Under the pieces are notes generated by a model. It was not told the DNA's origin. It saw only the letters and a program-made list of their open reading frames with translations, and did not search any database. This document shows positions 51,943-62,300 of a DNA stretch of 64,000 bases, in pieces (the first letter of the stretch is position 1; every line of letters begins with the position of its first letter). The translations under genes were made by a program, and so were the position numbers. Source of the DNA: Melanopsichium pennsylvanicum (Eukaryota; Basidiomycota; Ustilaginomycetes; Ustilaginales); the NCBI GenBank assembly GCA_900208305.1, contig OAPG01000017.1:310001-374000 (forward strand). The letters are read 5' to 3'.

Positions 51943-53338
51943 TTTGGTATAAATTTGGTCAGCCCAAATTCCGGAGAAACAGAGGTATACGACAAGTGGA
52001 AGCCGTTATGATGGTGATGAAAATAGGACTACAGTACGACTGCAGACCGGTTCGTTGCTTCGCCTCACTTGACGTGGGTGCGAGTCATTCGCAGAGTGCG
52101 ACAGAGTGATTTCTGTGGCAGAGGGCAAATGTACTGCACAGCAGCGTGACCCTGCGCGAGATTGCCGACATACGCTCAAAGCTGGCAAGAGAGTACAAAG
52201 TCCGACACACCGGCGAAATTTCGTCACCCCTTTCCTTAGAAAAGAGGCCGGTAAAATAACTCGCACGATAAATCACGGTGGCCAGATTCGGGCCTGTTCG
52301 TAATCTGGTCCGGCCGGCTTTGTGAATCCGACTCTAGTTGCGTAGTTGCGACGCTGCATCATCATAATTCCTCCAGGCTGCCAAACCTGTTGCGATCATC
52401 CTTGCACAAGGACCATGATCTTGAATCCTAGCTGCTTGGATGCACAGCTTGCCTTGAAGGCTTGAACGTACTTACCTGCTTGACTGATGCCGTTGGAGCC
52501 AGAGATATGGCCTTGGATGTTGCCGAGACGATTCGCCGCCATGACTGCAGAGTGGGCCGAAGTATGTGATTTTGTGGTATTGAATGTATGATAGTTGTAT
52601 TGATGTGCAGACGTCCAGATGTACGAAGCGGGATATGTCACAGCAATCGTGGTCAAGCTGAGTTCTTGGCGAGGATAGCTTCGGAAGGGAAGATGGAAAG
52701 ATGGAGGTGGACGTCAATCAAGTGGATTCGTTGGAATTGACCAAGTAGAGGGTGATGACCAGTTAGAAAAGTGTCCATCAGCACATGACGATGAAGCCGA
52801 GTCAACCGCGACGATCTAGCGGATGCAGAATGGTACGTGAATCGCTGAGAGGCTGGATGCGGGGTTCATGGTTGAGCGTGAATTTGTCTTGTGAGAGTGC
52901 TGACAACCAAAATCGGAATCCCTCGGACCCAGCTTAGACATCCAAAGGCTGGATCGGGGTATACACACGGCGAAGAATTCACCCATCAAGTGAACCCCTA
53001 AGATCTGTAACTGTGATGGAGCACGTAAATGACTGTAAATTACATCAAATTGATAGTGATAGCCGTTTGTAATTTACGCGCTGCCTGATGGCTGAGCCCA
53101 AGACGCGGGCACCGCGTGCAAGCGCAATTTCGGAAACCAACACTTTCGGCCTTCTGAATATTTGACTTGTCGAATGATTAGCATGGATCACACCTGACAT
53201 CTACCCTCCGCCGCTTTCCCTTCTTCAACTTCTGTCTCGTATTTGCAATCCATATCTCTCATACCTGTCAGTTCTCGGCGCTCGCTTTTTCCCTTCTCTT
53301 TTCGATCCATATACCCACTAAGCACTGTCGTGCGACTC
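51943..53338. other. Divergent region aspartate aminotransferase / nse1
   Basis: This 1.4 kb region contains the candidate alternative first exon of the aminotransferase (52476-52542). It also has an inverted pair of GTAAATTAC motifs (53035-53043 and 53069-53077), about 260-300 bases before the nse1 ATG. No other gene is recognised. Confidence 0.5.
52476..52542 (-). other. Candidate alternative first exon with PTS2-like signal
   Basis: An ATG at 52542 opens 67 coding bases that end at a canonical GTAAGTACG donor. The peptide carries RLGNIQGHI at residues 5-13. This is close to the PTS2 of peroxisomal thiolases (R-L-x5-H-L), with Ile instead of Leu/Ala at the last place. No thiolase body follows on this strand. 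The exon ends after one base of a codon, and an AG inside coding exon 1 of the downstream aminotransferase (TTCTTCAG, next base 51914) restores the reading frame with a 561-base intron. The resulting protein would have 435 residues. It could instead be a relic of a thiolase gene. Confidence 0.4.
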
Positions 53339-54484
53339 ATGACCATGTCAGAGCGTGACAAACAGAACCTAGCCCGCGTTGCATGGCTTCAATCACTTGT
53401 TTCTCACCGCATCGTTCCGTCTACCTTCGCAAAACATCTTTATCAAAAATGCTGCGCAATCTCTCAAACGCCATATGATGACGCTGCATACCATTTGATG
53501 CTTGACGAGTCGTCGATCCACCTTTCTGCACTCGACCTTGAAATTCGCACCTTTCGCGACCAGTCATCCGGCCAGGAAGTCCTCGCTCTTGTAAACACTA
53601 AACACGATACATTCATACAAGGCGCAACCCGCTATTCCGCCCTCGAGATCTCGTTCATCAAGAAACTGGTCGAGGAAATCTTCAAAGCTCGGAGGGAAGC
53701 ATATGCTATCCCCTCACTCGAAGCGGTGAGACTGGGCAGCAAGTTGCGAACTCACATGACCAGGGACGCTACAGAGGAACTCTTGAAGAACCTCGTGAAT
53801 CACAGGTGGATAGATTACTCCGAAGACGGCATCTACACACTCTCTACGCGCTCTCTGCTCGAACTAAGGAACTATCTGCAAAACGAATTCGGCGAGGAGC
53901 ACTATCATACGTGCACGCACTGCAAGGACTTAGTAACAATCGGTGTCGGCTGCTCGGCCACATCAAGAGGGTGTACGGTAAGGTATCACTTGCACTGTGC
54001 GAGAAGCACCATTGGTTCGAGGGTGAACGATGATGATGCAATTTATAGGCTGGCTGGTTTCAACTGCCCGGGCTGTTCAAGGAACTGGAAGTCAAGGCCA
54101 ATCGGGCCCAAAGCGCTCAACTTGAGCGGTGGTACAGATGAAGGGTTGCTGAGCTCGCAAGCATCACAGGCAGAGTCTTCAGGGAGCGGCAACAGGAAGA
54201 GAAGCAGACGAATAATTGAGCAAGATGAAGACGACGATGAAGACGACTTGGGGGCTCTGGACGGACAGAGTACCGAAGAGCAAGCAGAGGTAGAGGAGGA
54301 CGAAGATGAAGAAGAAGAAGAAGATGAAGAAGAGGAACAGCCGACTTCGGGCCGATCGGGGCGCGTCAAGCCAGAGCCGGAACAATCATCGCCGACCCCA
54401 CGGAGCAGTAGGCGTCGAGAGCCCGAGCCGGAAGAAGACGACGATGAACAATTAGACGTAAAGCGGCGCAAACGCGCTCTTTGA
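53339..54484 (+). CDS. nse1: Smc5/6 complex subunit Nse1
   Basis: A 381-residue protein. The frame is open further upstream but has no ATG before 53339; an alternative ATG lies two codons later. The N-terminal winged-helix region (ARVAWLQSLVSHRIVP) is followed by RYSALEISFIKKLVEEIF and a C-terminal variant RING (THCKDLVTIGVGC, then RYHLHCARSTIG and NCPGCSRNW). The tail is very acidic (runs of Asp/Glu) and then Ser/Arg-rich. Nse1 forms the Nse1-Nse3-Nse4 module of Smc5/6 and acts as a RING-type ubiquitin ligase in DNA repair. The acidic tail is longer than in yeast Nse1. Confidence 0.9.
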   Translation: MTMSERDKQNLARVAWLQSLVSHRIVPSTFAKHLYQKCCAISQTPYDDAAYHLMLDESSIHLSALDLEIRTFRDQSSGQEVLALVNTKHDTFIQGATRYSALEISFIKKLVEEIFKARREAYAIPSLEAVRLGSKLRTHMTRDATEELLKNLVNHRWIDYSEDGIYTLSTRSLLELRNYLQNEFGEEHYHTCTHCKDLVTIGVGCSATSRGCTVRYHLHCARSTIGSRVNDDDAIYRLAGFNCPGCSRNWKSRPIGPKALNLSGGTDEGLLSSQASQAESSGSGNRKRSRRIIEQDEDDDEDDLGALDGQSTEEQAEVEEDEDEEEEEDEEEEQPTSGRSGRVKPEPEQSSPTPRSSRRREPEPEEDDDEQLDVKRRKRAL

Positions 54485-54850
54485 AAGAGAGCAATCTGTC
54501 CTCACATGTCGCGATGAAAGCACACATTTCAATAATAGCATCTTTACTTAATTATTTTTAGTCAGAAATATGTTCTAAGTTACATAGTGACAGCTCAACA
54601 TACGCCTTCTTGTTTTTAAATTTGAAAGCAGCGTGAACAAGATCGTAAATAGAGGGGCGGAAATTTTGCAGATAATCACAAGGGACTATGGAAGAAGTGT
54701 TGTGACGAAGACGTTTTAAATGAAACAAAAGTGATCAACGAATGGGAAGTGGTGAGCTAACAATAATTTGTGAGTTGGAGTAAGTATTCGAGCTTCGTGA
54801 CCTTTACGATCAGCTCACTGTGCTGATTTGCCCATGTACGTTCGGAGCGT
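54485..54850. other. AT-rich 3' flank of nse1
   Basis: These 366 bases are visibly more AT-rich than the surroundings. No gene is seen. Confidence 0.45.
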
Positions 54851-55372
54851 TTAATTGTAAAATGCGACAGCGTTATGCAAGCCAGTGTTGAATTTGTCAG
54901 CGAGAGCTTGGGCGTTGGCCCTTTTGACGCTAGGAGTGACCTTTGACGAGAGCAGCGCCGAAAGCGGCAGTGTCGTTCTTGAGGCTTTTAATGTCACCCT
55001 TGGCGATGCTCGTGACGCCGAGAGAGTCGAATTAAGGCTTGTGGACAATCAAGCGGTCAGTGGCAGACTTGACGTTGATCTCAGTTCCGGTGAGATTTTT
55101 GATGATCTCCTGGGTATCATCGTCGTACAGAACCTCATTGAGGCCCTGAAAATCGTTCGTGCCGGCCTTGATCTTGTCATCAAGAGGAACAGGCGACCGA
55201 GTGGATGGTGAGAGCCAAAAAAAAGTAGTTGAGCGAGGTGGACTGGAGTTGATGTTGGAGCGAGGTGACAGCAGCTGTCGGACTTCACCTAGGCAATGGT
55301 AGCGTCAGAGACGACCGAGGCAATTACGAGGAGGAGAGCCGAAGTGCACACGACAAACTTCGTTTTGATCAG
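54851..55372 (-). pseudogene. Decayed HsbA-type small secreted cell-wall protein gene
   Basis: The minus strand begins with a signal-peptide-like segment (KTKFVVCTSALLLVIASVVS) that now starts at CTG instead of ATG. A TAG follows at 55289-55291, then at least one shift into LDDKIKAGTNDFQGLNEVLY. Further stops are a TAA (55032-55034) and a TAG (54930-54932), and a last shift leads into NAQALADKFNTGLHNAVAFY. The order signal peptide, VKSD helix, LDD-I-AGT segment, FDSLGV...IKSLKNDTAAF and a final AVAFYN resembles hydrophobic surface binding protein A (HsbA) family proteins. These are about 170-190 residues, secreted and associated with the cell wall. With three stops, a lost start and two or more shifts, it cannot be expressed as such. 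Confidence 0.6.
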
Positions 55373-56335
55373 CTTGGGAGGGGGACCTTTAGTAAGGAAA
55401 GATGTGTGTTTGAGAAGGAGCTCGAGCAGTGAAGTGGAGGAAGAATGCTTGAGTTTTTGGATGATAGAGAAGAGAGTAACGATCTCGAGGTAGAATCGGG
55501 TGACTTGTATGCCTTTCAGGCCTTTGTTTGACCACCTTCTCAGACCGGTGAGGACGAGACGGTGATGTCTGCTGCTATAGTGCAACGGGAACTGCACGAT
55601 AGCTATGCAATGAAGTATCAGATCGTTTGCTGAAGGAGAGCTACTTATCTCACCGTATGGGTTTCCCGCAGGAACGATTCGTTGGCAAGATGATCTTCCA
55701 CTCGCTTCTCTTTAGCTGGTCTCGGCTTCGAAATTGTCCACCTGTCAGAATCGTTGCGGAGCAACCGAGCCGTCTTTGTTGATGAAGTCTCTGCCCAGTG
55801 AAGTAAGAATTGGCCACGGTACTGAGGATGGAAGGAGATGGGATTTGAAGGGACGGCTCTAGAAGGCTCGGCTCGGCTTCAACGCCATGAAGGTTGGACC
55901 CGCAAAAACTTTGACACCACACAGAAATACAAAGTTCAAATTGCGGGAGAGCATACGTCAACGGCGCCCAAGGACCACTGTTTACGGTCAGAAATGATTG
56001 CAGTAGAGTGTACAGTAATCTAAATTTACAGTACGCAGAATACAGTACGGCACGCATGTTATCAAGTGTTTCGGGTACCTCATCGCCAGTAGGCCACAGT
56101 TCTCATCAGAGAGATGTTCAGGAGACCCAAGACGACACACATGAGGATGAACATCGCTAACAGACTAGGGAACATCAAGGGAAGATCTCTATTAAGAGTA
56201 CTAATACAAGGAACAAATGACGAATGCAAGGTATGAGAGCTTGGTGGTATGCGCGGAGATTATGCTAGTAGGAAGGCCGGAAAAGTAGAAGAAACGGAAA
56301 CGCTGCAGCGAGAGGTCACTGAATCCACGAGTGGC
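55373..56335. other. Intergenic region between HsbA remnant and ubiquitin-AN1 gene
   Basis: These 963 bases contain no supported gene. A cluster of TACAGTA-type words lies at about 56010-56050. Part is the 3' flank of the ubiquitin gene. Confidence 0.4.
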
Positions 56336-57115
<780 letters not shown>

Positions 57116-59303
57116 TGTTTGAGAGTGTGTTGATAGTGTCAAACAAAAGTATCGGCTCGAGAAATGTTGATGACAGAATAGGGGAGCGCTGCTGCCGGGA
57201 CAGGATAAGGAAACTGTTGTGGTTGGAAAGGGAGGCTACGATCTTATAACAAGAGGGTATGAGGTGTGACTCAGGTCGGGCGAGCCGGCGCCAGCAATGC
57301 TGAAAGGAGGTGGAGTTACAAGAAATGGAACAGCACAGCGCGATGTGCTGCTTATCAAGAGCCAAGGAAAGGTCGAATGAGACACGCTCACTTAGCGGTC
57401 AACTGTAACTTAGCCCGACCGCTGAATGTATTGCATCAAAGCCTGGCTGAGATTGAAACCTCTCGCCCCACTTATTGCGTCTTGAATGAGTACAATCAAA
57501 ATGGTTGAAATTGGGTGGAATTCGAATTACTTAGACACAGGATTTGGAACGATAAGGCACCGCACGCACAATGCGGTCCTAAGCAGGGCGATTCATCCCA
57601 AAAAGCGAGTTAAAAAGTCAGTCGGTCAGTCAGATGGGCGCAAGCTGCGTTGTGGCGAAACACGCGTCCCTGTTCTGGCTCCACACAGCGAGGGCAAACA
57701 GCACATTACGCTAAAATGTGTAAGCTGCGGGTTCATGTGGGTTACCTTTATTTCTCATAAATTTCAACTCATCGACAGCCGACTCAGTGTCTCTCTAATT
57801 CTAGGCTGTATGAGAATTCAAAATCAGAAAATATTCAAGAAACACGGACTCACACTGCTGAGGCAAATTTTGAATTCATGTGTCTTTAGGCTTCCGTCTG
57901 TTTCTCTCAATTAGAGTCTATAGCCGTCCCAACTACTGTAATCTTTTCGCCTGCTTGGACCCTAGTTTTTTGATGCGAGGTGGTGACGCGTCCTCTTGAG
58001 CCACCGCCAGCAGCATCTCTCACCGAGGCTGGATGGAGAGGTGATCGATTTCCCCTTGACCAAGTTGGTCCCTCCTTTCGTCAGTGTGAGACAGCATAGC
58101 CCTGCAAAGGTCACGAATCCCAAGATTCCTAGAGAAATCCTTTTCGCGCCACGCATCAATCAAATGCCTGTTCCCGATCCCGGTCCCGCTCCCCTCTTGT
58201 GCCCTCCGTACAGTTACTGCATTGCTCGTCCCCTGGCCTTCGTGGCTTCTTCAGCTGGTAATGCTGCGTGTGCAACGACTCGAGATTCAGAAGCACTTAT
58301 GGACGTGCACACTTCTTCATCAGGTTGCGATGGCTATGCTCTCGAGCTGTGAACACCATGCGATCAACTTCTTTGGTTTGACGGTTTTCCAGCCTTTCTT
58401 CAGTGACCAAATTTCGGCTAGCTGAGGAGGCGGGACTTGAATCCTGTTGTGTATGCGTCAGGCAGCCATGTGTGTGGAGAGGACATTATAGGGCCGCAGC
58501 TGTCGCGTCTTCGACAGCGACCCAAAGCGTCATGTCCGGATCCGTTGATCCGCATAGCGATCTCACCCGAGCCAAGCGAGATGCTTGCACCCAGTAAGTC
58601 ATGTCATTGAGCATGTATTGACTCCTCCCCAACTCATCTCATCAGCGCAATTCGCCTGCTGGCCGTTTATTCTTAACCCACACTTCATATCAAGCTTCTG
58701 AGTCCAAGTTTCTAAAATACACCGTAACTGCAGTGCTATTTCTCGCATCAACTTGGCTTACAATCGAGAACCACCAAATCGGACCAACGCTGATCCACAT
58801 AGTCATTGACCGGCCCTTGCGAAGCTGTCTGTCAGGCGCATGTCGTCTCAACCCGGCCCTCTCAGTGTGCAAGGTCTTAACCGTAATGAGAGCTTTCTCG
58901 AGACAATGTCCCATATCACCGCATCAGAGACACTACTATTCTCATCGACACTCGTGTCCCTGTCAGTCATCGTTTTGCCCTCAGCAATCAGACACACATT
59001 GCGCCAACTAATTGTCATATCCCATCCATTGGACCTTTCCTCTCTTGAGACCCTTTTGGTCTCCAAGAGCGCGCGACCCTTCGCCATCAAATACCTCTCG
59101 TTTCTCAGATCAAACCGCCGACTTTTGCTCTTCCTCCATCTTCAGCCACTAGTCCATGCAGGCTGTTGTTGTAGTCAGGAATATACCATATGCAAATCGT
59201 GACAGTGCGGAGAAATCGGAACATATGTACAGGCGTTGTATGAGTATACTTGTGTGATCTAAGCCGTAAACATCGTACGCAAGCTAAAGCTTCTACCGCT
59301 CCT
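57116..59303. other. 2.2 kb region between ubiquitin-AN1 and myosin V
   Basis: The left end holds the ubiquitin gene promoter. Elsewhere short frames on both strands lack domains. An isolated exon-like piece (ATG at 58532, donor GTAAGT at 58594) and a 120-codon hydrophobic frame (58840-59202) are the only hints of genes, and neither is secure. No repeat or RNA gene was recognised. Confidence 0.4.
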
Positions 59304-62300
59304 CTATGCCACTCTACTGGCAAGTCTTCGAATGGCCGGAACACTGATATAGGCAGGACAGTACGTCTCAATCCCAGTGACCTCCCTTGGCAACGGCAAC
59401 TCGTACGGTCCCGCCTCATCCACCTCGGGTGGCAACAACAGATGATCATTCCTATCGTTGGGAACCACCCTCGACGCTACCGCCTTCAGAATCTCGGGGC
59501 TGATTGGGTTCTCATAATCGGCCACGTAGTAGTGACTGATCAACTTCTGGATCTGCGTTGGGGTTAGCATCCAGCAGACATCGTAAATGATGTCAATGTC
59601 CCCTAACGTGGCTTTCTTAAGCTGTAGCAGCTTAGTTGCCTGCATGAGGTGCTCCAACTGAAGAGTGCCTTCCGGCATGTCGTGGGATTTGCACCATTCT
59701 TCGATCCTCGTGATGTTGTACTGGATTTGCATGGCTCGTTTCCACGAGCAGAAGTTGCGACGCATCAAAAGATCGTTGAAGCTCGTTACTCCAATCAGCT
59801 TGAGTAATTCCGTCACGACTTGTTGCGTGACCGAAGGCTCGACGTAGTAGCTCTTCAAGCTCTTCCACACCTTGTTGAGGATGCCAAGAATGTCATCCAT
59901 AGTGTGCGTCGGTGTCGAGTTGTTGGACAAGAGGCGGTTGAACAGTCTGCCCGAGTGGTCGCTGGTGACGAATCCTGGCAAAGACTGGCTCTCGACCAAA
60001 GCCGGAATCACCATCTTGTGCAAACGCTTCTTAGCCTCCTGCATCCACGTGTGGTAGATATTGTACTCCAACGAGTCCAAGTCGTGCTTGACAATGGTGA
60101 CCAGTCGCTCGTAGTCTCCCCATTCGAACGAACGCGCCGCACCGTCGACACCAGGTCCGATACCTTGAAGCATATCGCTCTCGGCGATGCATACAAACGA
60201 GAGAATTTCGTGAACGTTGGAAAGCCAGAAAATACCGGGGATGATTGCTTCTTCGCCTTGGAACGACATGACGTGCTGCTGAATCGTCTGCATGACATTC
60301 GCCAAGAAACGTTCCGATTCGCGAACAAGACCGTACTTCCACATCTCGTTCGTGACAAGCGAGATGAGGTGGGCTGGGAACAAGACTTCCTTTGGCGAGG
60401 GCGGATTCTGCAGGGAAGGAGCGGGAACCTTGAGGTAGCGGATGAGACCATTGAGAACGTCCTCGTCGAGCTGCTCCTCGTTCTCAAGAATGCGAATGAT
60501 CTCCTCAGACGGGTCATCCTCGTCGTATTCATCATCGTAGCCGTTGCGCTGACCAAAGCCGGGAATCTGGTGACCGTCCAGTCCAAAGGCCACAGAGACG
60601 TGGCGGTTCGCTGTGGCAGCGGATCGCTTGGCGGCCATCATGGCCTCCTCGTGCTCGTCGCGACCGGCAGGGGCATCGCTCCACGGGCCAGCCTCGCTGT
60701 GGCGACGAGGGCGGCGCTTGCTTCCGCTGTTAGCGTACCCATTCTCCTTGCCGGTGGCCATGTTGAAAACGGGAGGCGCCGCATTCTCGATACGCTGAGA
60801 GTTCTTCTGGAGTGTGTTGAGAGCGTTGGCACGATTGAGCTGTTCTCGCAGCGAAGCGACCTCGGATCGAAGCGTATTGATGGTGGCGACGTCGTCCTCG
60901 GAAGACTTGGTGGCACCGTTGAGAGCCTCAGATCGGGCCTGCAATTCGTCAGCCTGGCGCTCAATCTCGGCGGTGAGATCCGCGATGCGCCTATCCTGCT
61001 CGGCGATGCGCTTCAGCGAAGCCTCCTGCTTGGCGTCTAGCTCCTTCTTTGCGGCAACAAGGACTTCAAATTCGGCCATTGCCACAGTAGGCTTGGAAAG
61101 CTCTTCGGCGAGACCCCGATTCTTGCCTTCGATCTCGTCATGCTTGCCTTGCCATGTGAGAATTTGAGCCTCGAGGGCCTTGATCTTGGAAGACAATTCC
61201 TTGTTGTCCTTGATGCGCTTCTGAAGGTTCTGAGTGAGCTCGACGACCTTGTTCTCGAGCTTGTACGACACCTCCTTGAAGTGCGAGACGGACCGGGCTT
61301 CGTTTCGTCGGGCGACGAGTTCCTTCTTGGCAAGGCGACGACGGTAGCATGACTGCAAGTGGATGACACCTTGCCTTTCCTTGCGATACAGTCTTCGAGC
61401 CATGGCACCTCGGAGGAGCGCCTGAAGACGAGTGGCCGAAAATTCCACTTTAGCGGTCTTGTAGGTCGATCGAACAGCGCGACCACGGACGACACTCTGG
61501 ATCTTGATGACAGCCTGGCGAGTAGTCTGATATTGCTTGCGGGCCAGGAAACCACGGGTAGCGGTCTGAATCTTGGTCGCCGCAGTATCTTGGCGAAGAT
61601 TTTGGACGTACGTCATGGCCATGCGCATGCGCCACCAAGATTGGATCTTGATGGTGTTGATGCGCATGATCTGGTACTTCTTGACGTGGACATGGCGCCT
61701 CATGTTCTTCTGGATGATGGTAGTGACGGCATTCAAGCGGTCTGTACGTCTCTGTTCGAACTGGGCGAGCATGCCGGCACGGAAGAATATTTTAGTCAGA
61801 CCCACTTGGTACTTGTCCTTCTCGATGATGGTAGTAGTCAGAATGTGGGTGGCTAAGGCCTTGACTTTGTCCATATTCGACATATTCCAGCGCTCTGATG
61901 GGACAAGCATGTAGTATCTTTCCGCAAAGTCGGCAAATGTCCATCGCGAAGGATAACCGGCACAGCTGATGCGAATGGTTTCGAGGACACCACAGGCCCG
62001 CAATTGTCCGAGAACGTTCTGCGGCTCGACCTCCCAAGCCTTCTTCGCCTCGTTGGGCTTGATACATCGAATGTAATGGACATTGGTGCTGTCAATGGTG
62101 GACATGAGGCTGACGAGCGAGGTCTTGAACTGCGAGCCCAGGGTGGGTTTCTTAATGCTGGCACCAGGCAGCTTCCTGGGCGCAGGCTTGGCTGGCGCAG
62201 CAGAGTCGGCTGAGGCGTCATTGTTCTCCTCGGGCTTGTGCAGGTTGACGGCGGTATCGAGCACTTCCTTGAGGAAGGGATTGGTGGTGTTGTTGAGCAG

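Noticed and set aside
57486..57914. 142-codon plus-strand frame after the ubiquitin gene
   Set aside because: AT-rich, irregular codon use and no domain.
59820..61040. 406-codon plus-strand frame opposite the myosin gene
   Set aside because: It is antisense to the coiled-coil and DIL coding region, has no recognisable domain and follows from the codon bias of the myosin frame.
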